Assembly: GCA_024641895.1 (NCBI GenBank)
Contig: JAHECE010000094.1
Coordinates: 1-10,194 of the forward strand
Length of the DNA: 10,194 bases
Source: Actinomycetales bacterium
GTDB taxonomy: Bacteria > Actinomycetota > Actinomycetes > Actinomycetales > JAHECE01
Reading direction: 5' to 3'
Under the pieces are notes generated by a model, which saw only the letters and a list, made by a program, of their open reading frames with translations, was not told where the DNA came from and made no database searches. The stretch's first letter is position 1. Each line of letters starts with the position of its first letter. Shown here in pieces: positions 1 to 6,399 of this stretch. The position numbers and the translations under genes are program-made.

Positions 1-25
1 GGTGCTCGAGAGCGTCCGCGAGCAT
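1..25 (-). CDS. khpA: KH-domain RNA-binding protein, first 8 codons only
   Basis: An ATG at 25-23 opens a frame that runs off the left edge and reads M-L-A-D-A-L-E-H. This is the usual opening of the small KH-domain RNA-binding protein (KhpA/YlqC family, about 75-80 aa) that follows rpsP in actinobacteria and Firmicutes. The A of the rpsP stop TGA (27-25) is the A of this ATG, so the two genes overlap by one base and are probably translationally coupled. Family members bind RNA, often with KhpB/Jag. The identification rests on eight residues plus synteny; the rest of the gene lies outside the window. Confidence 0.6.
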
Positions 26-525
26 CACTCCTCCTCGGTGGCGGCGTCAGCCGTCTCCTCGGCGGACTCGGCACCCTCAGCCGCGGCAGCGTCCGCGTCG
101 GCCTTCGCCTTCGCGGCGGCGGCGGCGGCGGCCGCAGCAGCCACCGCGTCCGCCTTGGCCTGCGCGGTGGCGGCCTTGCGGCGCTCTGCCTCGTCGTCTG
201 CTGCCTGCACGGCGGCGCGAGCGTCGGCGGTGCGCTCGGACACGCGCAGCGTGCCCTCCGCGCCCGGGAGGCCCTTGAACTTCTGCCAGTCGCCGGTGAT
301 CTTGAGCAGCGCCAGCACCTGCTCGCTGGGCTGAGCGCCGACTCCGAGCCAGTACTGGGCCCGCTCGGAGTCGATCTGGATGAGCGAGGGCTCCTCGGTG
401 GGGTGGTACTTGCCGATCTCCTCGATCGCGCGGCCGTCCCGCTTGGTGCGCGAGTCCGCGACGATGACGCGGTAGTACGGGGCGCGGATCTTGCCGAGAC
501 GCTTCAGACGGATCTTGACGGCCAC
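25..525 (-). CDS. rpsP: 30S ribosomal protein S16 with long Ala-rich C-terminal extension
   Basis: Structural protein of the small ribosomal subunit, 166 aa. Residues 1-85 are a standard S16 core, opening MAVKIRLKRLGKIRAPYYR and continuing with ADSRTKRDG and EIGKYHP. The typical bacterial protein is only about 80-90 aa; the rest here is a low-complexity tail: an acidic/basic helical stretch (about 100-127), ten consecutive Ala (129-138), then an Ala/Asp/Glu-rich end. Such tails are common on actinobacterial S16. I chose the GTG at 525 because MAVKIRL is the family start. An in-frame GTG at 537 would add four residues (MTTT) but overlaps the only ribosome binding site, AGGAG, which sits about 11 nt before the 525 start. 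The gene lies 182 bp after ffh, probably with its own promoter, and its stop overlaps the next start. Confidence 0.97.
   Translation of the reverse strand: MAVKIRLKRLGKIRAPYYRVIVADSRTKRDGRAIEEIGKYHPTEEPSLIQIDSERAQYWLGVGAQPSEQVLALLKITGDWQKFKGLPGAEGTLRVSERTADARAAVQAADDEAERRKAATAQAKADAVAAAAAAAAAAKAKADADAAAAEGAESAEETADAATEEE
112..133. repeat. CGG trinucleotide repeat inside rpsP
   Basis: Six consecutive CGG units (114-131 on the plus strand), read on the coding strand as GCC Ala codons within the ten-Ala run of S16. Codons at the edges vary (GCT, GCT, GCG, GCG), so only the central six are a pure repeat. Its length could change by replication slippage without shifting the frame. Confidence 0.75.
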
Positions 526-643
526 TGTGGTGGTCACTCCTGGTTCGTGTGGGCTGGGACGTGCGCGGGCCCGCGTGGGGTCGGGGGCGGTTGTCCCGGG
601 ACACGGCTGCGCGCGGAGAGAGGGGCCGGGCACGCCGAGTACA
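526..643 (-). promoter_or_regulatory. rpsP 5' leader with two GC-rich palindromes
   Basis: This is the untranslated region between the putative rpsP start of transcription and the gene, about 118 nt and unusually long. It contains two perfect 12-bp palindromes, TGTCCCGGGACA (592-603) and CGCGGGCCCGCG (564-575), each able to fold as a short hairpin in RNA. It also has a pyrimidine-rich stretch just upstream (about 611-630) and an AGGAG ribosome binding site next to position 537. A role in ribosomal-protein autoregulation is possible but is inference; palindromes arise easily at this GC content. Confidence 0.3.
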
Positions 644-650
644 GCGGTGC

Positions 651-659
651 ATTCTGCCA
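651..659 (-). promoter_or_regulatory. candidate extended -10 promoter for rpsP
   Basis: The minus strand reads TGG-CAGAAT, a TGn extended -10 followed by a hexamer close to TANAAT. It lies in the ffh-rpsP gap and would start transcription near position 644. I see no convincing -35 hexamer about 17 bp upstream, which extended -10 promoters can do without. Confidence 0.45.
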
Positions 660-693
660 GATCGTGGCGACGGGCGCGCACGCGGCCCGCAGG

Positions 694-707
694 GGGCGCT
701 ACCGCCC
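694..707 (-). terminator. weak hairpin directly after ffh
   Basis: A 5-bp stem (GGGCG/CGCCC) with a 4-nt loop begins at the base after the ffh stop codon. There is no U tract, so it may only reduce read-through into rpsP, or be chance. Confidence 0.25.
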
Positions 708-2279
708 TCAGCGACCGAAGTACTTCTCGAGGCCACCGGGCAGGTTGAGGTCCTCCGGAGAGACCGGCGCGTCGCCTCGGCCGAGGCCGAAGGCCGCGCC
801 GGCCGAGGCCTTCGCCGCCTCGGTCGCCCGCTGGCGGGCCGCCGCCTCCTCCGACGCGCGCTTGGCCGGGTTGCCGGACTTGCTCTTGCGCACCTGGGGC
901 GGCGGGGCGGTGCGGCCGCGCGCCTTCTTGCCGGAGCCGGGCAGGGCACCCATGCCACCGGGTCCGGAGCCCATGCCACCGCGCGCCATCGACTTCATCA
1001 TCGTCTTGGCCTGCTCGAACCGCTCAAGAAGCTGGTTGACGTCGGTGGAGGTGGTGCCGGAGCCCTTCGCGATACGGCTCTTGCGCGAGCCGTTCAGGAT
1101 CCTGGGGTTGGCCCGCTCCCCCGGCGTCATCGACCGGATGATCGCCTCGATGCGGTCGATCTCGCGCTCGTCGAAGTTCTCGAGCTGCTCGCGCATCTGC
1201 CCCATGCCCGGCAGCATCCCGAGCAGCTTCTTCATCGAGCCCATCTGCTTCAGGCTCTGCATCTGGGTGAGGAAGTCCTGGAGCGTGAAGTCGCCGTCGC
1301 CGGCGATCTTGTTGGCCATCTCCTCGGCCTGGGCGGCGTCGAAGGTCTTCTCGGCCTGCTCGATCAGGGTGAGGATGTCGCCCATGTCGAGGATGCGCGA
1401 GGCCATCCGGTCGGGGTGGAAGCGTTCGAAGTCGGTCAGCTGCTCACCCGTCGAGGCGAACATCACGGGCACTCCCGTGACCTTGGCTACCGAGAGCGCG
1501 GCACCGCCGCGGGCGTCACCGTCGAGCTTGGTCAGGACGACGCCGGTGAAGCCGACGCCGTCCGCGAACGCCTGCGCGGTCGTCACCGCGTCCTGGCCGA
1601 TCATCGCGTCGAGGACGAAGAGCGTCTCGTGGGGGTTGGTCACGTCGCGGATGTCCGCGGCCTGCTTCATGAGCTCGGCATCGAGCCCCAGCCGCCCGGC
1701 GGTGTCGATGACGACGACGTCGTACTGCTTGGCGCGCGCGTAGCGCACGGCGGCCGAGGCGACGAGGACCGGGTTCCCGACGCCGTTGCCCGGCTCCGGC
1801 GCCCAGACCGGCACCCCGGCCCGGTCGCCGACGATCTGCAGCTGGGTCACCGCGTTGGGCCGCTGCAGGTCCGCGGCGACCAGCAACGGCGTGTGCCCCT
1901 GCTCCTTGAGCCAACGGCCCAGCTTGCCGGCGAGCGTGGTCTTGCCGGACCCCTGGAGGCCCGCGAGCATGATCACGGTCGGCGGGGTCTTGGCGAGCCG
2001 CAGCGGCCGGGCAGAGCCCCCGAGGATCTCGATGAGCTCCTCGTTGACGATCTTGACGACCTGCTGGCCCGGGTTCAGCGCGCCCGAGACCTCGGCCGAC
2101 AGTGCCCGCTCGCGCACCTTGGCGGTGAACTCACGCACGACGGGAACGGCGACGTCGGCGTCCAGCAGCGCGCGGCGGATCTGCGCGACAGTCGCGTCGA
2201 TGTCGGCCTCGGAGAGCCGGCCCTTGCCGCGCAGCGTGCGGAACGTGGCAGTGAGCCGGTCGGACAGAGTGGCGAACAC
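708..2279 (-). CDS. ffh: signal recognition particle protein Ffh (SRP54 GTPase)
   Basis: Ffh binds 4.5S/SRP RNA and hydrophobic signal sequences on ribosomes and hands them to FtsY at the membrane. The 523-aa protein has the N domain (about 1-85), then the G domain with GLQGSGKTT (107-115), DLQRPNA (137-143), DTAGRL (192-197) and TKLDGD (250-255), and a Met-rich M domain (about 300-434) with LLGMLPGMG and the RNA-binding SMTPGER...SR(K)RIAKGSG region. The C-terminal 75 or so residues are a basic/Ala-rich tail ending in LPGGLEKYFGR. The start is GTG at 2279 (MFATLSDRL, the family opening), with GAGG 8 nt upstream. It lies 38 bp after glnD, so read-through from the nitrogen genes is likely unless an internal promoter is used. 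Confidence 0.98.
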   Translation of the reverse strand: MFATLSDRLTATFRTLRGKGRLSEADIDATVAQIRRALLDADVAVPVVREFTAKVRERALSAEVSGALNPGQQVVKIVNEELIEILGGSARPLRLAKTPPTVIMLAGLQGSGKTTLAGKLGRWLKEQGHTPLLVAADLQRPNAVTQLQIVGDRAGVPVWAPEPGNGVGNPVLVASAAVRYARAKQYDVVVIDTAGRLGLDAELMKQAADIRDVTNPHETLFVLDAMIGQDAVTTAQAFADGVGFTGVVLTKLDGDARGGAALSVAKVTGVPVMFASTGEQLTDFERFHPDRMASRILDMGDILTLIEQAEKTFDAAQAEEMANKIAGDGDFTLQDFLTQMQSLKQMGSMKKLLGMLPGMGQMREQLENFDEREIDRIEAIIRSMTPGERANPRILNGSRKSRIAKGSGTTSTDVNQLLERFEQAKTMMKSMARGGMGSGPGGMGALPGSGKKARGRTAPPPQVRKSKSGNPAKRASEEAAARQRATEAAKASAGAAFGLGRGDAPVSPEDLNLPGGLEKYFGR

Positions 2280-2317
2280 GAAGAGAACCTCATCCAGCCG
2301 GGTTTCAGGTCAGGGCG

Positions 2318-4192
2318 TCAGCGTATCCCGAGGGCCCGGCGAGCCTGGTCCGTGAGCCCGTCGATGAGCTTGGCGCGCCACGTCGTCCAGGCCTTCGGGC
2401 CGGCCGCGACGGCGTCCGCCTCGGTGAGCGCGCGCAGCAGCTCGAGGATGTCGAGGCGGTGGTCGACGGCGTCGAGCAGCTCGGCCAGGGTCGCCGGGTC
2501 GTCCTGGTCGCGCGTCGTGGCGAGCTCGGCCAGCACGAGATGGTGCCGGATGAGGCGCACGACGATCGCCGACTGCTCCGGCGGGAGGCCGATCCGGTCG
2601 AGCATCGGGCGGACGATCCGCGCGCCCTCCTCGGAGTGGTTGGTGACGCCGGCACGCTTGCCGATGTCGTGGAAGATCGCCGTGATCGCCAAGATGTCGC
2701 GGTCACCCGGGCTGAGCCGCGAGCGGTCGTCGACGGCGCGCAGGTGCGAAGCCTCGGCCGCGGTCTCGACGAGGTGCCGGTCGACCGTGTGCCGGTGGAT
2801 CGGGTTGCGTTGAGGTCGGTTGCGCACGTAGCGCCACTCGGGGAACCAGGTGGTGACGACGCCCGCGAGGTCGAGGGCCTCCCAGACCGGGACCTGGGCG
2901 CGCCCGGAGCCGAGCAGCGAGAGCAGACTCGCGAGCGCCGGCCGCGGCCACGGCTCGGGCAGGGGCGGCGCCGCGACGAGGCTCTGCACCGTGACAGGCG
3001 AGAGCACGAGCCCGGTGCGGGCGGCGGTGGCCCCGGCGCGCAGCGCAAGCAGCGGGTCGTTCGCCGGCTGCACGCCGGACGCGAGGACGAGCTCGCCGTC
3101 GTGCTCCACGAGGCCCTCCGCGACCGACCGCAGCCGCGGCGCCGTGCGCCGGCCCCGCACGATGGTGACGCCCCGGCGCAGGGACGGCTCGCGCAGCGCC
3201 TGGCGGGCGTTGCGGACCGTCGCGTCGAGGGCTGCCGAGATCACGCGCCCGGCCTGGGCGGTGCTGGCGAGCAGGTCATCACGATCTGCGTAGCCGCACA
3301 GCTCGGCTACCTCGTCCTGGTCGGCCTGGCCCAGCCGGAAGGTGTGTCGGCGGGTGGCGAGCGCAAGGGCGTCGCGGACGTCCAGCAGGTGGAGGTAGGC
3401 GCCGTCCACCTGCCCGTGCGGGCGGTCCGTGAGCCAGGTCGCCGCGAGGGCGGACAGGAGCACGGCGTCGCGGATGCCGCCGCGGGCCTGCTTGATGTCC
3501 GGCTCGATGAGGTAGGCGAGCTCGCCCTGACGCTCGGCACGGCTCGTTGCGGAGGCCAGCAGCTCGGGCAGCCGCCGCCGGGCGGTGGCGCGCCAGTCCT
3601 GCAGGACGGCCGAGCGAGCGCGGTGCACCACGACGGGATCACCGGCCACGCGCCGGACGTCGATGAGCCCGACGGCGGCGGGGAGGTCCTGGGAGGCGAC
3701 CTGCCGGCACTGGGACAGGCTGCGCACCGAGTGGTCGAGGTCGAGGCCCGCGTCCCAGATGGGGTACCAGAGCCGGTCGGCCAGGTCCGAGAGCTGCTCG
3801 GGGCTGAGGGTGCGGCCGTCGTGGACGAGGATCAGGTCGAGGTCGCTCGTCGGGCCGGCGTCGCGGCGCCCCTGGCTCCCGACGACGGCGAGCGCCGCAC
3901 CGACCACCTCCCCGTGCTCGGCGGCCTCGAGGCCCACCGAACCGACGGCTTGCGTCCAGAGCTCCCGCAGCGCGGCGTCGACGATGCCGGCGAGCGCCGC
4001 GCGGTAGGCGGCACCGACCAGGGTGGTCGCGGCGGGTTCCGTGGAGTCGCCCGGCGCCACAGGTTCCGATGAGCGGGTCGGGATGGCTCTCGGGAGGGCG
4101 AGCCGGGCGGCCCGAAGCTCCCGAATGGCCACGGACGCGCCCGCGCCGGCACCCGCATCCGGCGCGTCGGCCCGTTCAGGTCGGGTAGCCAT
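2318..4192 (-). CDS. glnD: PII nucleotidyltransferase GlnD, short form without ACT domains
   Basis: GlnD modifies the T-loop Tyr of PII when glutamine is low and removes the group when it is high; in studied actinobacteria the group is AMP rather than UMP. The 624-aa protein has a nucleotidyltransferase domain with GSQGRRDAGPTSDLD (105-119; metal-binding DLD at 117-119), the linker motif DIKQARGGIRD (232-242), and an HD phosphohydrolase domain with HRHTVDRH (466-473) and HDIGK (508-512). It then ends in DQARRALGIR at a clean TGA. E. coli GlnD (about 890 aa) and many actinobacterial ones continue with two ACT domains that sense glutamine; they are missing here. The ATG at 4192 is 2 nt after the glnB1 stop with no clear Shine-Dalgarno sequence, so translation is probably coupled. 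A later start such as the GTG at codon 21 cannot be excluded. Confidence 0.93.
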   Translation of the reverse strand: MATRPERADAPDAGAGAGASVAIRELRAARLALPRAIPTRSSEPVAPGDSTEPAATTLVGAAYRAALAGIVDAALRELWTQAVGSVGLEAAEHGEVVGAALAVVGSQGRRDAGPTSDLDLILVHDGRTLSPEQLSDLADRLWYPIWDAGLDLDHSVRSLSQCRQVASQDLPAAVGLIDVRRVAGDPVVVHRARSAVLQDWRATARRRLPELLASATSRAERQGELAYLIEPDIKQARGGIRDAVLLSALAATWLTDRPHGQVDGAYLHLLDVRDALALATRRHTFRLGQADQDEVAELCGYADRDDLLASTAQAGRVISAALDATVRNARQALREPSLRRGVTIVRGRRTAPRLRSVAEGLVEHDGELVLASGVQPANDPLLALRAGATAARTGLVLSPVTVQSLVAAPPLPEPWPRPALASLLSLLGSGRAQVPVWEALDLAGVVTTWFPEWRYVRNRPQRNPIHRHTVDRHLVETAAEASHLRAVDDRSRLSPGDRDILAITAIFHDIGKRAGVTNHSEEGARIVRPMLDRIGLPPEQSAIVVRLIRHHLVLAELATTRDQDDPATLAELLDAVDHRLDILELLRALTEADAVAAGPKAWTTWRAKLIDGLTDQARRALGIR

Positions 4193-4194
4193 GA

Positions 4195-4533
4195 CTACAG
4201 GGCGCCGTGACCGTGCTCGCCGGTGCGCACCCGGGCCACGTCCTCCACCGCGAGGGTCCACACCTTCCCGTCACCGATCGACCCCGTTCGCGCAGCGGCG
4301 ATCACGGTCTGGGTCACCAGCGACGCGAGCTCGGACTCCACGAGCATCTCGATCCGCACCTTGGGCACGAGGTCGACCGTGTACTCGGCACCCCGGTAGA
4401 CCTCCTTGTGCCCGCGCTGGCGGCCGAAGCCGCTCACCGCGGTCACGGTCATGCCCTTGACGCCGACCGCGGTCAGCGCCTCCCTCACGTCATCCAGCCG
4501 GTAGGGCTGGATGACGGCAACCACGAGCTTCAT
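4195..4533 (-). CDS. glnB: PII nitrogen regulatory protein, cassette 1
   Basis: A 112-aa trimeric signal protein that reads 2-oxoglutarate and ATP/ADP and, when unmodified, can plug the cognate Amt channel. It shows the full PII pattern: MKLVVAVIQP at the start, T-loop with Tyr46 and Tyr51 (YRGAEYTVDLVPK), the B-loop TGSIGDGK (83-90) and RVRTGE (101-106). Tyr51 is the residue GlnD modifies. The ATG at 4533 follows GGGAGG at 4 nt. It lies 43 bp after amtB1 and 2 nt before glnD, a standard amtB-glnK-glnD order. It is about 74% identical (83/112, ungapped hand count) to the second PII at 6032-6370. Whether it should be called GlnB or GlnK is conventional; linkage to amtB argues for GlnK function. 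Confidence 0.96.
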   Translation of the reverse strand: MKLVVAVIQPYRLDDVREALTAVGVKGMTVTAVSGFGRQRGHKEVYRGAEYTVDLVPKVRIEMLVESELASLVTQTVIAAARTGSIGDGKVWTLAVEDVARVRTGEHGHGAL

Positions 4534-4576
4534 GTCGCCTCCCCTGCGGACTCGTCAACCGATGATCCCTGCACGA

Positions 4577-5872
4577 TCACGACCCCAGACGCCCGGAGGC
4601 GATCCCCTCGTAGGCGGACTCGCCGTGGATGGCCAGGTCGAGTCCGCCTATCTCCTGCTGAAGCGGAACCCGCAGGCCGTGCAGCGACTTCAGGCCGAAG
4701 CCGATCGCGAACGTCACCACCGCGGCGTACGCCAGCGCCCCGAGCGCGAGCAGCGTCTGCGTCATCAGCTGGGTGATGCCGCCGCCGTAGAGCAGCCCCG
4801 CCCGGGCCCCCTCGAGGAGGTCGGGACCGGTCGCGAACACGCCGATGAGCACGGTCCCCACGAAGCCGCCCACGAGGTGCACCGCGACAAGGTCGAGCGA
4901 GTCGTCATAGCCCAGCCGGAACTTCCACGCGACGGCGAGCGCACCGAGGACGCCGGCGACGGCGCCGATCACGATGGCGCCGAGGGGGGCCACGAAGCCG
5001 GAGGACGGGGTGGCCGCCACGAGCCCGGCCACCACGCCCGAGGCGGCGCCGAGCGACGTCGCGTGCTGGTCGCGGAAGCGCTCGACCGCGACCCAGGCGA
5101 GCATCGCCGCGCAGCCTGCGAGGCAGGTGTTGATCCACGCGACGCTGGCCTGGTGGTTCGCGGCGCCCGCGGAGCCGGCGTTGAACCCGAACCAGCCGAA
5201 CCAGAGCAGCCCGGCGCCGAGCATCACGAACGGCAGGTTGTGCGGTCGCATGGGGTCCTCTCCGAACCCGCGTCGCTTGCCGAGCACGATCGCGAGCACG
5301 AGTCCCCCGACCCCGGCCCCGACCTCGACCACCGTTCCCCCGGCGAAGTCCATCGGCGTCGACAACGCTCGGCCGATCGGGCCGTCGGCGCCGAGCGCGC
5401 CGCCGCCCCAGACCATGTGGGCCAGCGGGAAGTAGACCAGCGTGCTCCAGAGGAGGCACAGCACGAGCCACCCCGAGAAGCGGGTCCGGTCGGCGATCGC
5501 GCCCGACAGCAGCGCGACGGTGATGATCGCGAACGTGGCCTGGAACGCGATCCAGGCATAGGTGGGCACACCGTTCGCGGCGATCAGGTTGGACGGGTCG
5601 TTGTCGGCCACGTTGTCGATGCCGAACAGCTCGAACGGGTTGCCGATGATGCCGCCGAGGTCGCTGCCGTAGCTCATCGAGTAGCCCCACAGGGCCCACA
5701 CGATCCCCACGACGCCGATGGCCGAGAAGCTCATCATCATCATGTTGAGGACCGACTTCGAGCGCACCATTCCGCCGTAGAAGAACGCCAGGGCCGGAGT
5801 CATCATCAGCACAAGTGCCGCCGACACGAGGATCCATGCGGTGTTGCCCTCGTTGAGCACGAAGTCGTCCAT
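4577..5872 (-). CDS. amtB: ammonium transporter AmtB1 with Glu in place of first pore His
   Basis: Inner-membrane ammonium channel, 431 aa, 11-helix Amt/Mep/Rh family. Visible family blocks are AFFYGGMVRSKSVLNMMMMSF (29-49, helix 1), AHMVWGGG (151-158), DFAGGTVVE (175-183), MLGAGLLWFGWFGFNAGS (217-234) and YDDSLDLVAVH (322-332), followed by a cytoplasmic tail with HGESAYEG (416-423) that should touch PII. Position 183 corresponds to E. coli His168 but is Glu (codon GAG); His332, equivalent to His318, is kept. I chose the ATG at 5872 because MDDFVLNEGNTAW matches the start of AmtB2 and a GAGAG lies 7 nt before it; an in-frame ATG at 5896 has no ribosome binding site. The gene heads the amtB1-glnB1-glnD run, after a strong hairpin and a possible -10. 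Confidence 0.96.
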   Translation of the reverse strand: MDDFVLNEGNTAWILVSAALVLMMTPALAFFYGGMVRSKSVLNMMMMSFSAIGVVGIVWALWGYSMSYGSDLGGIIGNPFELFGIDNVADNDPSNLIAANGVPTYAWIAFQATFAIITVALLSGAIADRTRFSGWLVLCLLWSTLVYFPLAHMVWGGGALGADGPIGRALSTPMDFAGGTVVEVGAGVGGLVLAIVLGKRRGFGEDPMRPHNLPFVMLGAGLLWFGWFGFNAGSAGAANHQASVAWINTCLAGCAAMLAWVAVERFRDQHATSLGAASGVVAGLVAATPSSGFVAPLGAIVIGAVAGVLGALAVAWKFRLGYDDSLDLVAVHLVGGFVGTVLIGVFATGPDLLEGARAGLLYGGGITQLMTQTLLALGALAYAAVVTFAIGFGLKSLHGLRVPLQQEIGGLDLAIHGESAYEGIASGRLGS

Positions 5873-5924
5873 CCGAGCGCTCTCTCTTTCGTCCATGCCG
5901 GGCCACGAGGCGATGCGGGAGCAG

Positions 5925-5930
5925 ACCCTA
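5925..5930 (-). promoter_or_regulatory. candidate -10 element for amtB1
   Basis: The minus strand has TAGGGT, a good match to the actinobacterial -10 pattern TANNNT. It lies between the hairpin at 5942-5980 and the amtB1 start and would give a leader of about 45 nt. I see no clear -35 hexamer; the expected place lies inside the hairpin. Tentative. Confidence 0.35.
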
Positions 5931-5941
5931 CGCCCACGACG

Positions 5942-5980
5942 GCGGGGGTCCCGCGTCCATGACGGACGAGGGACCCCCGC
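5942..5980 (-). terminator. strong two-part hairpin after glnK2
   Basis: A perfect 11-bp inverted repeat, GCGGGGGTCCC (5942-5952) with GGGACCCCCGC (5970-5980), encloses a second perfect 5-bp pair CGTCC/GGACG (5954-5958, 5964-5968) around a 5-nt loop, with one mismatch between the two stems. It starts 51 nt after the glnK2 stop. No U tract follows, as is common for actinobacterial terminators. It probably ends or attenuates transcription between the two amtB-PII cassettes; a role as a protein-binding site or mRNA-stabilising 3' end is also possible. Confidence 0.7.
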
Positions 5981-6031
5981 TGTCTGCAGCTCCGTCACGC
6001 CGCGCGGGCGGCGACGGAACCGGTGCCTCGC

Positions 6032-6370
6032 CTAGAGCGCGGACGGACCGTGCTCGCCGGTGCGGACACGGGCGACGTCCTCGACCGGGATGGTCCAGAC
6101 CTTGCCGTCCCCGATCTTGCCGGTCTGGGCTGCCGAGATCACGACGCTGGTGACCGTCGCGGCGTCGTCGTCCTCAACGAGGACCTCGACCCGCACCTTC
6201 GGCACCAGGTCGACCGTGTACTCGGCTCCCCGGTAGACCTCGGTGTGCCCGCGCTGCCGGCCGTAGCCGCTCGCCTCGCTCACCGTCATACCGCGCACGC
6301 CCGTGGACTCCAGGGCGGCCTTGACGTCATCGAGCCGGTGCGGCTGGATGACTGCTGTGACCAGCTTCAT
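6032..6370 (-). CDS. glnK: PII nitrogen regulatory protein, cassette 2
   Basis: A second 112-aa PII protein with all family hallmarks: MKLVTAVIQP, T-loop YRGAEYTVDLVPK with modifiable Tyr51, B-loop TGKIGDGK (83-90) and RVRTGE (101-106). The ATG at 6370 follows a very good ribosome binding site, GGAGGAG, 6 nt upstream. It is 29 bp downstream of amtB2, so the two are surely cotranscribed, and this PII most likely gates AmtB2. Compared with the other PII, the T-loop differs only at residue 43 (Thr for Lys). Changes cluster at 67-76, where this copy has an acidic run EDDDA, and at 17-33. Both copies should therefore be GlnD substrates and might form mixed trimers. Confidence 0.96.
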   Translation of the reverse strand: MKLVTAVIQPHRLDDVKAALESTGVRGMTVSEASGYGRQRGHTEVYRGAEYTVDLVPKVRVEVLVEDDDAATVTSVVISAAQTGKIGDGKVWTIPVEDVARVRTGEHGPSAL

Positions 6371-6399
6371 GGCGTTCTCCTCCGAATTGCTGCGTCTGC

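Noticed and set aside
549..2813. A 754-codon open frame on the plus strand opposite rpsP leader, ffh and glnD
   Set aside because: Its sequence is low-complexity Arg/Gly/Leu/Asp-rich without any family motif and lies opposite unmistakable ffh; long antisense frames are expected at this GC content.
2305..3048. Minus-strand frame near the glnD end that might supply missing C-terminal domains by frameshift
   Set aside because: It overlaps the HD domain region in a different frame, reads as Ser/Arg/Pro-rich low complexity with no ACT-like pattern, and glnD ends cleanly at 2318.
4511..5962. A 483-codon plus-strand frame opposite amtB1
   Set aside because: Composition (His/Arg/Glu/Gly-rich) is that of an antisense shadow of a membrane protein gene; no motif, and amtB1 is certain.
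5873..5998. N-terminal extension of AmtB1 upstream of 5872
   Set aside because: It would run through the strong hairpin and the -10-like element, has no ribosome binding site, and lacks a counterpart in AmtB2.
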